Positions 37,644-46,872 of a stretch of 64,000 bases of DNA are shown here, in pieces (positions within the stretch are counted from its first letter, which is position 1; each line of letters starts with the position of its first letter). The notes beneath the pieces were generated by a model. That model was not told the DNA's origin, made no database searches, and saw nothing but the letters and a program-made list of their open reading frames with translations. The position numbers and the translations under genes were made by a program. Origin of the DNA: Amphritea atlantica (GTDB lineage Bacteria; Pseudomonadota; Gammaproteobacteria; Pseudomonadales; Balneatricaceae); NCBI GenBank assembly GCA_024397875.1, contig CP073344.1, forward strand, positions 1,541,001-1,605,000, given 5' to 3'.

Positions 37644-39398
37644 TTAAGCGTCGCGACGCGGGCGCGGCTTGCGCGGAGCGCCACGGTCATTACCGCCGCG
37701 ATCATTACGTCCTTTGCCTTTAAAGTCTCCGCGGGGTTTGCGTGGTGCGGGACGAGCGATTTCACCTTCCATCAGGCTGATCTCGATCTTTTTGCGGCAG
37801 ATGAAAACCCCTTTCAGTTGCTGCAGAACCTCAGGAGGCATTCCTTTGGGCAGCTGAACGGTGCTGTGGTCATCAAACAGGCGGATATCACCGATATGGC
37901 GGCTGTTGATGTCAGCTTCGTTGGCGATTGCGCCGACGATATTCTTAACCTGAACGCCATCATTGCGACCAACTTCCAGGCGGTAGACATCCAGATCCGC
38001 ATAGTTGATGCGTTCACGTTTCGCACCGCGGTCACTATCGCGCTCATTGTCCCGCTCGCGGCGTGGACGTGGTTCCGGCTCTGGTGGCAGAATCAATGGC
38101 TTATCTTTTTGTGCCATGTAGAGCAGGGCAGAGGCCAGATCCAGGGTTTCCAGTTCAGTATCAGCGGCGAGCTGATCAATCAGCTCGCGGTAAACTGACA
38201 TATCTTCATCATTGAAGATGCTGGTCACCTGTTCGCGGAATGATTCGAGACGTTTGTCCTGAACCATGTCGCGTGAAGGAAGATCCATCTGTTTGATTGG
38301 CTGGCGGGTTGCCTGTTCGATCTGCTTCAGCAGGCGGCGCTCACGGGGCGCAACGAACAGAATCGCTTTACCGTCACGTCCAGCACGACCGGTACGGCCG
38401 ATACGGTGAACATAAGCTTCAGTGTCGTAGGGAATATCGTAGTTGATCACCATACCCACACGCTCAACATCCAGTCCGCGGGCTGCAACATCGGTAGCTA
38501 CCAGAATGTCCAGTTTGGCATCTTTTAGTCGCTGTACCGTGCGTTCCCGCAGTTGCTGGTTCATATCACCGTTCAGTGCGGCGGCTGCGTAGCCACGGGC
38601 TTCGAGCTTTTCGGCAATCTCGGTGGTTGCGGTCTTGGTGCGGGCAAAGATGATGATGCCGCCACAGTCTTCAGTTTCAAGAATCCGAACCAGCGCATCC
38701 AGCTTGTTCACACCGGAAACGATCCAGCAACGCTGGTCGATATTTTCCATGGTGGTGGTTTTGGATGCGATCTTGATCTCTTGTGGATCGCGCATATAGC
38801 GCTTAGTGATGCGGCGGATCTGTTCCGGCATTGTCGCAGAGAAAAGGGCAGTCTGTCGTTCAGCCGGGGTTTTAGCCATGATGGTTTCAACATCATCGAT
38901 AAAGCCCATGCGAAGCATTTCGTCTGCTTCGTCAAGCACCATCGCCTTCAGTTCATCCAGAATCAGCGTGCCGCGATCCAGGTGATCCATAACACGTCCA
39001 GGCGTGCCAACCACTACGTGGGGGCCGCGACGCAGTTGTTTCAGCTGCAGGGTGTAACTCTGGCCACCATAAATTGGTAAAACATGAAAACCAGGAACGT
39101 GACGAGCATATGCCTGAAAAGCTTCAGCCACCTGGACAGCCAATTCGCGTGTCGGTGCAAGCACCAGAACCTGAGGTTTATTGAGTTTCAGGTCGATACG
39201 GCTAAGCAGGGGCAGGGCAAAAGCAGCTGTTTTACCGGTACCTGTTTGTGCCATCCCCAGAACATCCTGACCGTTCAGTAGTAACGGAATACAAGCTGCC
39301 TGGATGGGGGATGGTGTTTCATAGCCAAGCTCTGTTATGGATTTAAGAACGGAAGAGGGGAGATCAAGGTCGCTGAATGCGACTTGTGTGTCTGACAT
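37644..39398 (-). CDS. deaD: DEAD-box RNA helicase, DeaD/CsdA type
   Basis: A 584-residue ATP-dependent RNA helicase. Q motif near TPSPIQAACIP, Walker A AQTGTGKT (50-57), DEAD box at 156-159, SAT in FSATMP, and the second RecA domain with IIFARTKT, TDVAARGLDVE and HRIGRTGRAGR. After it come a DeaD dimerisation-like region, a DbpA-type RNA-binding domain (VKNIVGAIANEADINSRHIGDI) and an Arg/Gly-rich tail (PRKPRGDFKGKGRNDRGGND). DeaD helps ribosome assembly and mRNA decay, notably in the cold. I start at the ATG for MSDTQVAF by family comparison; 13 more residues are open upstream. No good Shine-Dalgarno is visible. Confidence 0.94.
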   Translation of the reverse strand: MSDTQVAFSDLDLPSSVLKSITELGYETPSPIQAACIPLLLNGQDVLGMAQTGTGKTAAFALPLLSRIDLKLNKPQVLVLAPTRELAVQVAEAFQAYARHVPGFHVLPIYGGQSYTLQLKQLRRGPHVVVGTPGRVMDHLDRGTLILDELKAMVLDEADEMLRMGFIDDVETIMAKTPAERQTALFSATMPEQIRRITKRYMRDPQEIKIASKTTTMENIDQRCWIVSGVNKLDALVRILETEDCGGIIIFARTKTATTEIAEKLEARGYAAAALNGDMNQQLRERTVQRLKDAKLDILVATDVAARGLDVERVGMVINYDIPYDTEAYVHRIGRTGRAGRDGKAILFVAPRERRLLKQIEQATRQPIKQMDLPSRDMVQDKRLESFREQVTSIFNDEDMSVYRELIDQLAADTELETLDLASALLYMAQKDKPLILPPEPEPRPRRERDNERDSDRGAKRERINYADLDVYRLEVGRNDGVQVKNIVGAIANEADINSRHIGDIRLFDDHSTVQLPKGMPPEVLQQLKGVFICRKKIEISLMEGEIARPAPRKPRGDFKGKGRNDRGGNDRGAPRKPRPRRDA

Positions 39399-39473
39399 AT
39401 TTGAAGGTACCGGAAGGAATGGAATTGTAAAACGCAAAATTATACGCCTATTATTGAATAAAAGCCCGTACTT

Positions 39474-40157
39474 TTATTGAAGAGGTGCAGAGTCTGGCGC
39501 TGACGGCGTTTCGGATAAGCGGATATCGTCATACCAGCTTAAAAAGCTTGCGCCTCCGTTATCACTGTCTGTCATGATAGCGATCGCTACAATTTCTCTA
39601 TAGGTTTTGTTAAAAACGGTTTTCAGATCATCCTGAAGGTTGCGTGTATGTTGCGTCCACTGGCCTGTCAGGCTGTTTCCACTGTCGACGGCCCACATCA
39701 CGGCCCTGTGAGTGAACGGGTTTAGCCAGCGGGCATTAACGGGTTGGTTGTTCGACCAGACATAAACGAGTGTCCTTTTCTGCCAGAAAAAGGGCCCGTC
39801 TGAAACAATGATATAAACGCGGGCCGGAAAATCGTCCCCGGCTTTTGTGGTTTCAGCGGCAGCGGGCCATACTTTGCTGACCTTCCAGCGCCAGCTGAGG
39901 CGTGTGTCGTGGCTGATTGGAATGGTTTTTTTATAGTAAAGACCGGAGGCTGAATGATCTGATCTGGCTTCAAGCAGCTGGTTGTCGCCTTCTGTGATAA
40001 GGGTATAGTGGGTTTCTCCGGCAAAGCTTTCGTTTTCCCACTGCGCGATACCTTGCGGGTCAAAACCCGGCAGTTGCTCTGACGAGGCTCTGGCTGGAGC
40101 AATACCAAGCAATAATGCCAGCAAGAGTGTGTACGTTATTGAGTAAATATCAGGCAT
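39474..40157 (-). CDS. DUF3047 domain protein, exported
   Basis: A 227-residue protein with a signal peptide (ITYTLLLALLLGIAPARA) and a single DUF3047 domain: WRWKVSKVWPAAAETTKAGD, DFPARVYIIVSDG and VYVWSN followed later by FLSWYDDIRL. It is a beta-rich periplasmic protein of unknown role. Divergent from the alkyltransferase-like gene over a 418-bp gap; downstream lies deaD, whose start is 75 bp away. Confidence 0.83.
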   Translation of the reverse strand: MPDIYSITYTLLLALLLGIAPARASSEQLPGFDPQGIAQWENESFAGETHYTLITEGDNQLLEARSDHSASGLYYKKTIPISHDTRLSWRWKVSKVWPAAAETTKAGDDFPARVYIIVSDGPFFWQKRTLVYVWSNNQPVNARWLNPFTHRAVMWAVDSGNSLTGQWTQHTRNLQDDLKTVFNKTYREIVAIAIMTDSDNGGASFLSWYDDIRLSETPSAPDSAPLQ

Positions 40158-40350
40158 TATTGGCTTTACACTTATCAGTTTCGGCTATACTAAAAGTACG
40201 TTTAGATCAGTGTATCAGAGTTTTAAAGGCCATTTCCCCTTCTGGCTGTACTCTGGATTGGTCTGTTGCCAGTAGCTACTAATTTATGGGTAGTTGCGGC
40301 GCAATACATTGGTCTGTAACTACGGGCGAAAGGGCCGTTATAATGTTCCC

Positions 40351-40424
40351 CTTTTTGTAACGGCTGTTCATCGTTTTACGCTTCGCTCACTCAAGGGGCC
40401 TGGTATATTCCAGGCCCCTTTCTG
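40351..40424 (+). ncRNA. Candidate small RNA
   Basis: The only plus-strand terminator in this gap (AAGGGGCCTGG-TATATT-CCAGGCCCCTT, then TC) has no plus-strand gene before it: the genes to the left run away from it. A perfect TATAAT at 40339-40344 would start a transcript near 40351, giving an RNA of about 74 bases; the TATACT further upstream would give about 225. The -35 for either is weak. Neither the sequence nor the fold matches a small RNA I recognise. Confidence 0.4.
40393..40422 (+). terminator. Orphan terminator-like hairpin
   Basis: Perfect 11-bp stem AAGGGGCCTGG / CCAGGCCCCTT with a six-base loop; a short T tract (two from the stem plus one) follows, so termination strength is moderate. 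Confidence 0.65.
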
Positions 40425-40575
40425 ATATTTAAATGCATGTTTTTAAATGGCGGCTGTTTTGTGAGCGTAGTTCCTCGCTAAAGGTCTGCGTGACAAAGTT
40501 GCTCTTTCGTAAGATGTTGTGAGCTTTGAGCTAACATTGTTATCTATTACATTATTTTTTTAAGAGAGTGTTGTT

Positions 40576-40899
40576 GTGGTGCAGAATCCCGTCTATGAGA
40601 TGATCTGGCAGGTCTTGGCGGCCATCCCTCCTGGTAAGGTCGCAACCTATGGTCAGGTGGCCAGCCTGGCGGGTGTTAGCGGGGCTGCCAGACTGGTCGG
40701 TCGCTGTCTGAGCCAGCTGCCAGCAGATACCCGGTTGCCCTGGTTTCGGGTGATCAATGCCAGTGGGAAGATCTCTTTCCCGGTGGGAAGTGATGGCTAT
40801 AAGCGGCAGGTCAAAAGATTACAGGATGAGGGCGTTGCCGTGTTAAACGGCCGGATAAGTCTGACAACGTTTCGCTGGCAGCCCGATGGCGCCTGTTAG
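40576..40899 (+). CDS. Alkyltransferase-like protein (Atl/YbaZ type)
   Basis: A 107-residue protein of the O6-alkylguanine-DNA alkyltransferase fold. It has the DNA-binding part (GKVATYGQVASLAGVSGAARLVG, with the arginine finger region) but the active site PCHRV is replaced by PWFRV (Trp56-Phe57), so it cannot accept the alkyl group. Alkyltransferase-like proteins bind O6-alkylguanine and flag it for nucleotide-excision repair. Most ATLs keep His after the Trp; here it is Phe. Start is GTG at 40576 (or the adjacent GTG at 40579). Confidence 0.9.
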   Translation: MVQNPVYEMIWQVLAAIPPGKVATYGQVASLAGVSGAARLVGRCLSQLPADTRLPWFRVINASGKISFPVGSDGYKRQVKRLQDEGVAVLNGRISLTTFRWQPDGAC

Positions 40900-40932
40900 G
40901 TAGGTCAGGCGCTTGTTAGTTTGAGGTTCGCT

Positions 40933-41418
40933 TTATGGGGTGTTATCGCACTGGTTTTTTTCTGTTGCAGATGAGCGCTCTAACTGTTTAAACAAAAGAT
41001 CAAGTTTGCGTTCTAACTCTTTGTTATGTTTTAGAATCTCATCGTTCTGAAGGCGTAACTCCCGGTTGCGGACATTGGTATCCGCGAATCCCACCATTTT
41101 ACTGGCAATCTGAGCGCCGATAAAGCCGACGATGCCAACGCCGATATAGAACATCAGTGCGACGATTACTCTGCCGCCCTGGCTTGTCGGATAAAAGTCA
41201 CCAAAGCCGATGGTGCTGGCACTCATTTGCAACGCCCAGAAGGCATCAGCATAGCTAAGTATATTTGCGTCGGGATGATTCTGTTCGAACCAGAGCAGGG
41301 GGAAAGAGAGTAGGGCAATCAGGCTGTAAAGCAGTCCGAAGGCTAGGACGCCGAGAAACAGTGTGCTGTAGTTACGCACATTGTACTCATCCGTTGAATA
41401 GATATAGCGTCTGACCAT
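40933..41418 (-). CDS. Two-helix potassium-channel-like protein
   Basis: A 161-residue protein with the ion-channel_2 layout: first helix about 19-45, pore loop with the selectivity filter TIGFGDF (69-75), second helix about 85-106, then a C-terminal coiled coil (112-150, heptads through NRELRLQNDEILKHNKELER). TIGFGD fits a K+ filter. There is no RCK/TrkA-N domain, so gating is unknown; the coiled coil probably holds the tetramer. Downstream neighbour, convergent, is the Atl gene 33 bp away. Confidence 0.85.
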   Translation of the reverse strand: MVRRYIYSTDEYNVRNYSTLFLGVLAFGLLYSLIALLSFPLLWFEQNHPDANILSYADAFWALQMSASTIGFGDFYPTSQGGRVIVALMFYIGVGIVGFIGAQIASKMVGFADTNVRNRELRLQNDEILKHNKELERKLDLLFKQLERSSATEKNQCDNTP

Positions 41419-41447
41419 TGGCGACCCGTCGAGAACTATCTTGCGTT

Positions 41448-41843
41448 TCAGTCTAAATTGCCTGCATCCATATCGTATGGAAAACAGCCAACGAAGTGTA
41501 CATATTCATCTTCGAAAATATGGGTTTTTTTAGCGCGATACTCAAAATCGAACATCAGTATCAGCCAGCTGATCTGTTTGTCGCCGAGTTTTTCAATCTT
41601 TTTGATCACCGCTTCGCCGTATGAATAAGACCATGAGCATGGCGCTATAATTTTGCGAACTGCGTCGCGGCCGGTTTCGCAGCCGTTGGTTTCCATATTT
41701 TCAGGGTCATAGCGGCTAATCTGGTAATTTTTGGCCCATTGATCAAGCCCTTGCTCATCCTCTTCGAAGTAGCTGTCAGGAATGCTGGCATAGTCGGTAG
41801 TCGAATACCAGACTGATACGATGCCCTCTTTTTCGAAATTCAT
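41448..41843 (-). CDS. Small acidic protein, possibly Imm22-like
   Basis: A 131-residue soluble, acidic protein. The opening GIVSVWYSTTDYASIPDSYF and DQWAKNYQISRYDPENME recall the Imm22 immunity family (…FVSLWLG… YDEDF), but the match is by eye and partial. Its ATG overlaps the stop of the YfcL gene by 4 bp (ATGA), so it is the last gene of the purM-purN-DUF3108-yfcL transcript. No toxin gene lies nearby. Confidence 0.55.
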   Translation of the reverse strand: MNFEKEGIVSVWYSTTDYASIPDSYFEEDEQGLDQWAKNYQISRYDPENMETNGCETGRDAVRKIIAPCSWSYSYGEAVIKKIEKLGDKQISWLILMFDFEYRAKKTHIFEDEYVHFVGCFPYDMDAGNLD

Positions 41844-42106
41844 TTCGCAGTCTCGCTAATTTCAACCCAGAGTGAGCGAATATCGTGCAGATCCTCAGCG
41901 CTGAGTTGGTCAATTTTAAATGCATCTTCCAGGCTTGTTTCGACCCGCTGATCGAACTCTGTGGCGGTTTCGCCCTGCTCAGCGCTCACCAGACTGATAT
42001 GGCCAAGCAGGTAACTGCAGAGAAACAGCTGATTGGGCTCTGCGCCATTTTCCATTTCGATCAGGCGGTTATAGATTGATTCGGCCTGTTGTTCGTATGC
42101 GGTCAT
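41840..42106 (-). CDS. YfcL family protein
   Basis: An 88-residue acidic, helical protein matching E. coli YfcL along its length (ESIYNRLIEM…LFLCSYLLGHISLVSAE…SLEDAFKIDQLSAEDLHDIRSLW). Function unknown. It overlaps the DUF3108 stop by one base and the following gene by four, so it is translated as part of the purMN operon. Confidence 0.8.
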   Translation of the reverse strand: MTAYEQQAESIYNRLIEMENGAEPNQLFLCSYLLGHISLVSAEQGETATEFDQRVETSLEDAFKIDQLSAEDLHDIRSLWVEISETAK

Positions 42107-42810
42107 CAGGGGTCCGTAAATTCCAGTTGATCGATTAGCAGGCTGTATTCTTTGCCGCTTTTTTCGACCTGTTGTAGTTTGATCACTATATAGTCGAGTT
42201 CAGGCGCAAACCAGATGTAGGTGTCGCGCTTGCTATCAGTGCCGCGGTCGCGCTGGATTTTAACCGCTTCAAAGGATCCGATAGCTGTAGTGACTGTTTC
42301 TGTACCCAGATTGATGAAAGGGTAGGTCTTGATTTTGCCAGCGTCGGCTACTTTATAGATAAGCGTCTTTTTACCGGCGGCAAGGTCAAGCCGCAGCTGC
42401 ATCTGATAGCTGAGGTTATCCTGGGTGCCTTCAGCAACATCGATGCTCCAGGGTTTCTTGGCCACATCGTTGATGACTGTACCGCTATCCCAGTTAAACC
42501 GGAGCACTGCATCCTTATCACCACCGATAACTTTGCGATGATATTCGTAACGCTGTGGCTGGACTTTCTGGCCCTGAACGGTGAACTCAGAAAACTCATT
42601 TACCTTTGCGATCAGCGCTTCAGCGCTAAGGGAAGATACCCAGTGATCGCCGCTTCTTTTCAGCACGCCGACAGCATCCCCACCAAAAGAGATGCCCAGG
42701 TCCCACTGGGCTTTGTAGACCGCCCGGAAGGGCTTGAATAGCTCAGACGCATGCCCGGGAATTGACGAAACAGCCAATAGTGCAGAGATAAATAGTGTGC
42801 TGAAACGCAT
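42106..42810 (-). CDS. DUF3108 domain protein, periplasmic
   Basis: A 234-residue protein with a signal peptide (MRFSTLFISALLAVSSIPGHA) and the DUF3108 domain (FRAVYKAQWDLGISFGGDAV; later TYIWFAPELDYIVIKL). Proteins of this family follow purN in many gammaproteobacteria, where their function is not known; the beta-rich fold suggests a lipoprotein-carrier-like shape but this is inference. Three bases separate it from purN. Confidence 0.85.
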   Translation of the reverse strand: MRFSTLFISALLAVSSIPGHASELFKPFRAVYKAQWDLGISFGGDAVGVLKRSGDHWVSSLSAEALIAKVNEFSEFTVQGQKVQPQRYEYHRKVIGGDKDAVLRFNWDSGTVINDVAKKPWSIDVAEGTQDNLSYQMQLRLDLAAGKKTLIYKVADAGKIKTYPFINLGTETVTTAIGSFEAVKIQRDRGTDSKRDTYIWFAPELDYIVIKLQQVEKSGKEYSLLIDQLEFTDP

Positions 42811-42813
42811 CAG

Positions 42814-43467
42814 TTACTCCTGAATGAGTTGAAATCCTTCAGGTGTCAGAGTAGATCCATCGAGCTGAACCGCTCCTGAAGCCAAAAGCTTGAGGCGGTC
42901 AGCGCAGAACAGCTCCACCGCCAGCGGATAAATTTTGTGTTCGGCGCTGTGAACCCGCTGTTGCAGACTATCGGCGTTGTCGGTGGGCAGAATATCGACG
43001 GGTGCCTGAAGTGCCGGTGGTCCGCCATCCAGTTCTTCAGTGACGAAATGGACGGTACAGCCATGCTGTGAGTCACCGGCTTCTATTGCCCGCAGATGGG
43101 TATTGAGCCCTTTGTATTTTGGCAGCAGGGATGGATGGATATTCAGCATCCGTCCCTGATAATGCCGCACAAAGGCCGGCGTGAGAATACGCATAAAGCC
43201 CGCCAGCACGATCAGGTCCGGCTGGTGGGAATCGATCGCTTCCATCATCGCAGCATCGAAGCTTTCTCTGCTATCAAAGGCTTGATGGTTGATAACGATT
43301 TGAGGGATACCGGCTTTTTCTGCGCGTTCGAGGCCAAATGCCCCCTCTTTATTGCTCAGTACCGCAGCGATGCGGCCATTAATCTGACCGCTCGCAATAG
43401 CATCGATGATCGCCTGCAGGTTAGAACCGCTGCCGGAGATCAGTACAACAATGCTTTTCTCTGCCAT
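42814..43467 (-). CDS. purN: Phosphoribosylglycinamide formyltransferase
   Basis: A 217-residue GART enzyme, transferring formyl from 10-formyl-tetrahydrofolate to GAR in purine synthesis. SGSGSNLQAI is the phosphate-binding loop; the catalytic residues Asn109, His111 (MLNIHPSLLPKYKGLNTH) and Asp147 (ELDGGP) are present. Two bases separate it from purM, with which it is cotranscribed. Confidence 0.97.
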   Translation of the reverse strand: MAEKSIVVLISGSGSNLQAIIDAIASGQINGRIAAVLSNKEGAFGLERAEKAGIPQIVINHQAFDSRESFDAAMMEAIDSHQPDLIVLAGFMRILTPAFVRHYQGRMLNIHPSLLPKYKGLNTHLRAIEAGDSQHGCTVHFVTEELDGGPPALQAPVDILPTDNADSLQQRVHSAEHKIYPLAVELFCADRLKLLASGAVQLDGSTLTPEGFQLIQE

Positions 43468-43469
43468 TC

Positions 43470-44528
43470 TCAGGCCTCCAGACCCAGCAGTTCTACCTGC
43501 TCTTCGCCCTCAGTCGCAGTCGCGATCTCACCGACAATAAATGGAGCTTCACCGGCTTCCTTGAGAATTTCCAGCGCAGTGTCGGCAGTGTTTGCTGGGA
43601 CTACGATAACCATGCCGATACCGCAGTTCAGGGTGCGATACATCTCACGGGAATCAACATTGCCCAGTGTCTGAATCCAACGGAATACTTCAGGCATCTG
43701 CCAGCTGTTAATATCAATAACTGCTTTTGCGCTTTGCGGCAGAACCCGGGGAATGTTTTCCAGCAGACCGCCGCCGGTAATATGAGACAGCGCATTTACC
43801 TGACTTTTTCTGATCAGCTCAAGTACCGGCTTAACATAGATGCGGGTAGGTTCCAGCAGTGCTTCAGTCAGAGGCTTGCCATCAACAGTGCCGCTCAGGT
43901 CGGCTTCACGAACTTCAATGATCTTGCGGATCAGTGAGTAGCCATTGGAGTGGGGGCCGGAAGAGGGTAGTGCAATCAGTTTGTCACCGACGCTGACTTT
44001 GGAGCCGTCAATAATCTCATCTTTCTCGACTACGCCAACGCAGAAACCTGCCAGGTCGTAATCTTCGCCCTCGTACATGCCTGGCATTTCAGCGGTTTCA
44101 CCGCCAACCAGTGCAGCACCTGCAAGCTCGCAACCCGCACCGATGCCGGTTACAACATCAGCTGCAATGTCGATGTTCAGTTTGCCGGTGGCGTAATAGT
44201 CGAGGAAGAACAGAGGCTCAGCGCCGGCAACGATCAGATCGTTGACGCACATCGCAACCAGATCGATACCGATGGTATCGTGCTTCTTCAGGTCCATTGC
44301 CAGGCGCAACTTGGTGCCTACGCCGTCGGTACCGGAAACCAGTACTGGCTTCTTGTAACCTTCAGGGATTTCGCACAGGGCTCCGAAGCCACCCAGGCCG
44401 CCCATAACTTCCGGGCGTGCGGTGCGTTTCGCAACGCCTTTAATACGATCAACCAGTGCGTTACCTGCATCGATATCGACGCCGGCGTCTTTATAGCTGA
44501 TAGGAGTGTTATTGTCAGTTGCAGACAT
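43470..44528 (-). CDS. purM: Phosphoribosylformylglycinamidine cyclo-ligase
   Basis: A 352-residue AIR synthetase that closes the imidazole ring from FGAM with ATP. Characteristic segments are [53 protein letters not shown] and [13 protein letters not shown]. First gene of purM-purN-DUF3108-yfcL; it is divergent from a DUF2066 gene, the order found in Pseudomonas. I found no clear PurR operator in the 172 bp upstream. Confidence 0.97.
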   Translation of the reverse strand: MSATDNNTPISYKDAGVDIDAGNALVDRIKGVAKRTARPEVMGGLGGFGALCEIPEGYKKPVLVSGTDGVGTKLRLAMDLKKHDTIGIDLVAMCVNDLIVAGAEPLFFLDYYATGKLNIDIAADVVTGIGAGCELAGAALVGGETAEMPGMYEGEDYDLAGFCVGVVEKDEIIDGSKVSVGDKLIALPSSGPHSNGYSLIRKIIEVREADLSGTVDGKPLTEALLEPTRIYVKPVLELIRKSQVNALSHITGGGLLENIPRVLPQSAKAVIDINSWQMPEVFRWIQTLGNVDSREMYRTLNCGIGMVIVVPANTADTALEILKEAGEAPFIVGEIATATEGEEQVELLGLEA

Positions 44529-44700
44529 AGTTTGTATGAACCTGTTCGGGCTGATTACTGATAGAAAAATTTGAGGCGTATTCTATCAGGTTGCTGGTGA
44601 GGCGGCTATTGTGTGTTAAAGTTTATGCCGTTTTAGAGACACTTTTTTTCAGACTGCCGGGATTGTTGTCCGGGCAGCAAAACAGGGTATAAGAACGATC

Positions 44701-45780
44701 ATGATACGCAATCTTTGTAGCTGTCTGCTGGTGCTGGTATTTACAGGCCTCGGCAGCCTGACCCAGGCAGCTACGGTAAATGGACTTTATACAGCAGAGT
44801 TGCTGGTGCCTGAACAGCACTCTCAGCCATCCGGTGAACAGTTACAAGCCGGGTTAAAAACGGTACTTATCAAAGTATCCGGACGCAGTGCTGTCGTCAA
44901 TAAATCCGCTGTCGTGAGTGCGTTGCGTCAGCCCGCTGGCTGGCTTAGCCAGTTTAGTTATCAGGCGACCCGGACACCTGTATCGGCCGGTGATGGCCGC
45001 GAGGTGCTGGGGCAGAGGCTGGTGCTTGAGTTTGATCCGGTTATGGTCGACCAGTTGCTACAGAAATCCGGCATGAAAGCGATCGGACATGCCCGGCCCG
45101 TGACGTTGGTTTGGCTGGTGCAACAACGCGGAACAGCGCCCCGGGATTTTGTGCCGCAGGGAGGTCAGATATACCAAGAGTTATTAAAGCAGGCAGACCT
45201 GCGGGGCTTACCACTAAGTGTGCCTCTGTTAGATCTGAATGATCAGAATGCAGTCGACGTGAGTGATGTGTGGGGCTTTTTTCGTGAATCAATACTCCAG
45301 GCTTCCGAGCGTTATCAGCCCGATGGGGTGCTTATCGGACGGCTGATTCAGGGCACGGGTGGTGGCTGGCAATCAGAATGGCTGTTGCTCAAAGATGGTC
45401 AGGCCCGTTCAATCACGCCCTCAGGGGCTTTGTCCGAACAGATACAGCAGGTGATAAATGAGTCAGCAGACTTTACACTTGCCTCGCTGGGGGCATCCAG
45501 TTTTAACTACGTCGAAACAGGATTGCAACTTGAGGTCGCTAATATAGTCGATATCGAGGACTATCTGCAGTTAATGGATTATCTGCGCCAGTTGCCGCCG
45601 GTTGATGCGGTGCGGATCAGTGGCGTTGATGCTGACCGGGTATTGTTTCGGGTTGAGCTACAGGGCGGGATTCGGACGCTGGAGCAGGCGGTTCGACTCA
45701 ATCCACGGATGATGCCAACGTCGCGGTTGAGTACTAATGGTGCTGCAGCGGTGTATACCTATCGCTGGCAGCAACAATAA
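44701..45780 (+). CDS. DUF2066 domain protein, exported
   Basis: A 359-residue protein with a signal peptide ending near TQA (residue 23) and a DUF2066 domain (VNGLYTAELLVPEQ; LKTVLIKVSGR; QFSYQATRT; then LVWLVQQRG). The family is found beside perM and hda in gammaproteobacteria. Its function is unknown. It is divergent from purM and followed 39 bp later by the AI-2E family gene. Confidence 0.85.
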   Translation: MIRNLCSCLLVLVFTGLGSLTQAATVNGLYTAELLVPEQHSQPSGEQLQAGLKTVLIKVSGRSAVVNKSAVVSALRQPAGWLSQFSYQATRTPVSAGDGREVLGQRLVLEFDPVMVDQLLQKSGMKAIGHARPVTLVWLVQQRGTAPRDFVPQGGQIYQELLKQADLRGLPLSVPLLDLNDQNAVDVSDVWGFFRESILQASERYQPDGVLIGRLIQGTGGGWQSEWLLLKDGQARSITPSGALSEQIQQVINESADFTLASLGASSFNYVETGLQLEVANIVDIEDYLQLMDYLRQLPPVDAVRISGVDADRVLFRVELQGGIRTLEQAVRLNPRMMPTSRLSTNGAAAVYTYRWQQQ

Positions 45781-45819
45781 TGGACGGGTGTTTCACCGAC
45801 CGGTTGAAAAGGAAAGCAC

Positions 45820-46872
45820 ATGAGTGATTCGCAGCGGTGGTTTTTTCTCATTTTTACATTGGTAGTCGGGTTCCTTCTCTACCTGCTACAGCCGATTCTT
45901 ACCCCTTTTCTGGTCGCTGCGCTTCTGGCGTATCTGACTGATCCGATGGCCGACAGGCTGGAAGCGCGGGGGCTCAGCCGGACGCTGTCCGTGGTTGTGG
46001 TGTTTCTGTTGATGACCGCAGTTTTACTGTTACTGGTGATTCTGCTGATACCCCAGCTGGGCTATCAGTTGCAGGTGATGCTGAAAATGGTGCCGCAGGT
46101 GTTCACTATGATTCAGACTGTCTGGATCCCGTGGTTGGAGCAATATGTCGGGGTATCCTTTGCTGAATTTGATCTTCAGAGCGTGCAGACGCTGATGAGT
46201 GGTCACTGGCAGCAGACCGGCAGTCTGCTGAAAGGACTGTTTAGCAGTGTCAGTCAATCGGGCCTGGCGCTGGCGGCCTGGGTGGCTAATCTGGTTTTGA
46301 TTCCTGTGGTGACGTTTTATCTGTTGCGTGACTGGGATGTCATGATGGATAAGATTGGCGTTCTTCTGCCGCGCAATGTTGAAAGAAAGGTAACTCTCTG
46401 GGCGCAGGAGTGTGATGAGGTATTGGGTGCCTTTATAAAGGGGCAGCTGTTAGTCATGCTGGCACTCGGGGTTATTTACTCTTTGGGGCTCTGGACTGTC
46501 GGTCTGGATCTGGCGCTGTTGGTTGGGATGATCGCCGGTCTTGCCAGCATCGTGCCCTATATGGGGTTCATTATCGGTATCGTTGCTGCGGGTGTTGCTG
46601 CCATGCTGCAGTTTAATGACATTACCATGCTGGGATGGGTCGGGCTTGTCTTTGCCGTGGGGCAGGCGCTGGAAGGAATGGTGCTGACACCGTTGTTGGT
46701 GGGGGATCGCATCGGCTTGCACCCGGTGGCTGTTATTTTTGCCATAATGGCCGGAGGGCAGCTATTTGGTTTTGTGGGGATTTTGATTGCACTTCCCGTT
46801 GCGGCCGTTATTATGGTGCTCCTTCGTCATCTGCATCAGGGATACAAAAGTAGTAAACTTTATGACTGCTGA
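45820..46872 (+). CDS. AI-2E family transporter (PerM-like)
   Basis: A 350-residue inner-membrane protein with about seven helices, among them a pair near the N terminus and a long soluble stretch (residues ~95-150) before the rest; the PYMGFIIGIVAAGVAAMLQF and LEGMVLTPLLVGDRIGLHP segments are the family signature. Some members export autoinducer-2, others act as antiporters; the substrate here cannot be told. AAGGAAAG lies before ATG 45820. In this position, next to hda, the orthologue in related genomes is called perM. Confidence 0.88.
   Translation: MSDSQRWFFLIFTLVVGFLLYLLQPILTPFLVAALLAYLTDPMADRLEARGLSRTLSVVVVFLLMTAVLLLLVILLIPQLGYQLQVMLKMVPQVFTMIQTVWIPWLEQYVGVSFAEFDLQSVQTLMSGHWQQTGSLLKGLFSSVSQSGLALAAWVANLVLIPVVTFYLLRDWDVMMDKIGVLLPRNVERKVTLWAQECDEVLGAFIKGQLLVMLALGVIYSLGLWTVGLDLALLVGMIAGLASIVPYMGFIIGIVAAGVAAMLQFNDITMLGWVGLVFAVGQALEGMVLTPLLVGDRIGLHPVAVIFAIMAGGQLFGFVGILIALPVAAVIMVLLRHLHQGYKSSKLYDC

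Larger units (their letters stand above)
40158..40575. other. Intergenic region with possible small RNA gene
   Basis: 418 bases between divergent genes. It contains a consensus TATAAT (40339-40344), a TATACT (40186-40191), and an orphan plus-strand terminator (40393-40422). No coding frame is evident. See the ncRNA entry. Confidence 0.5.
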
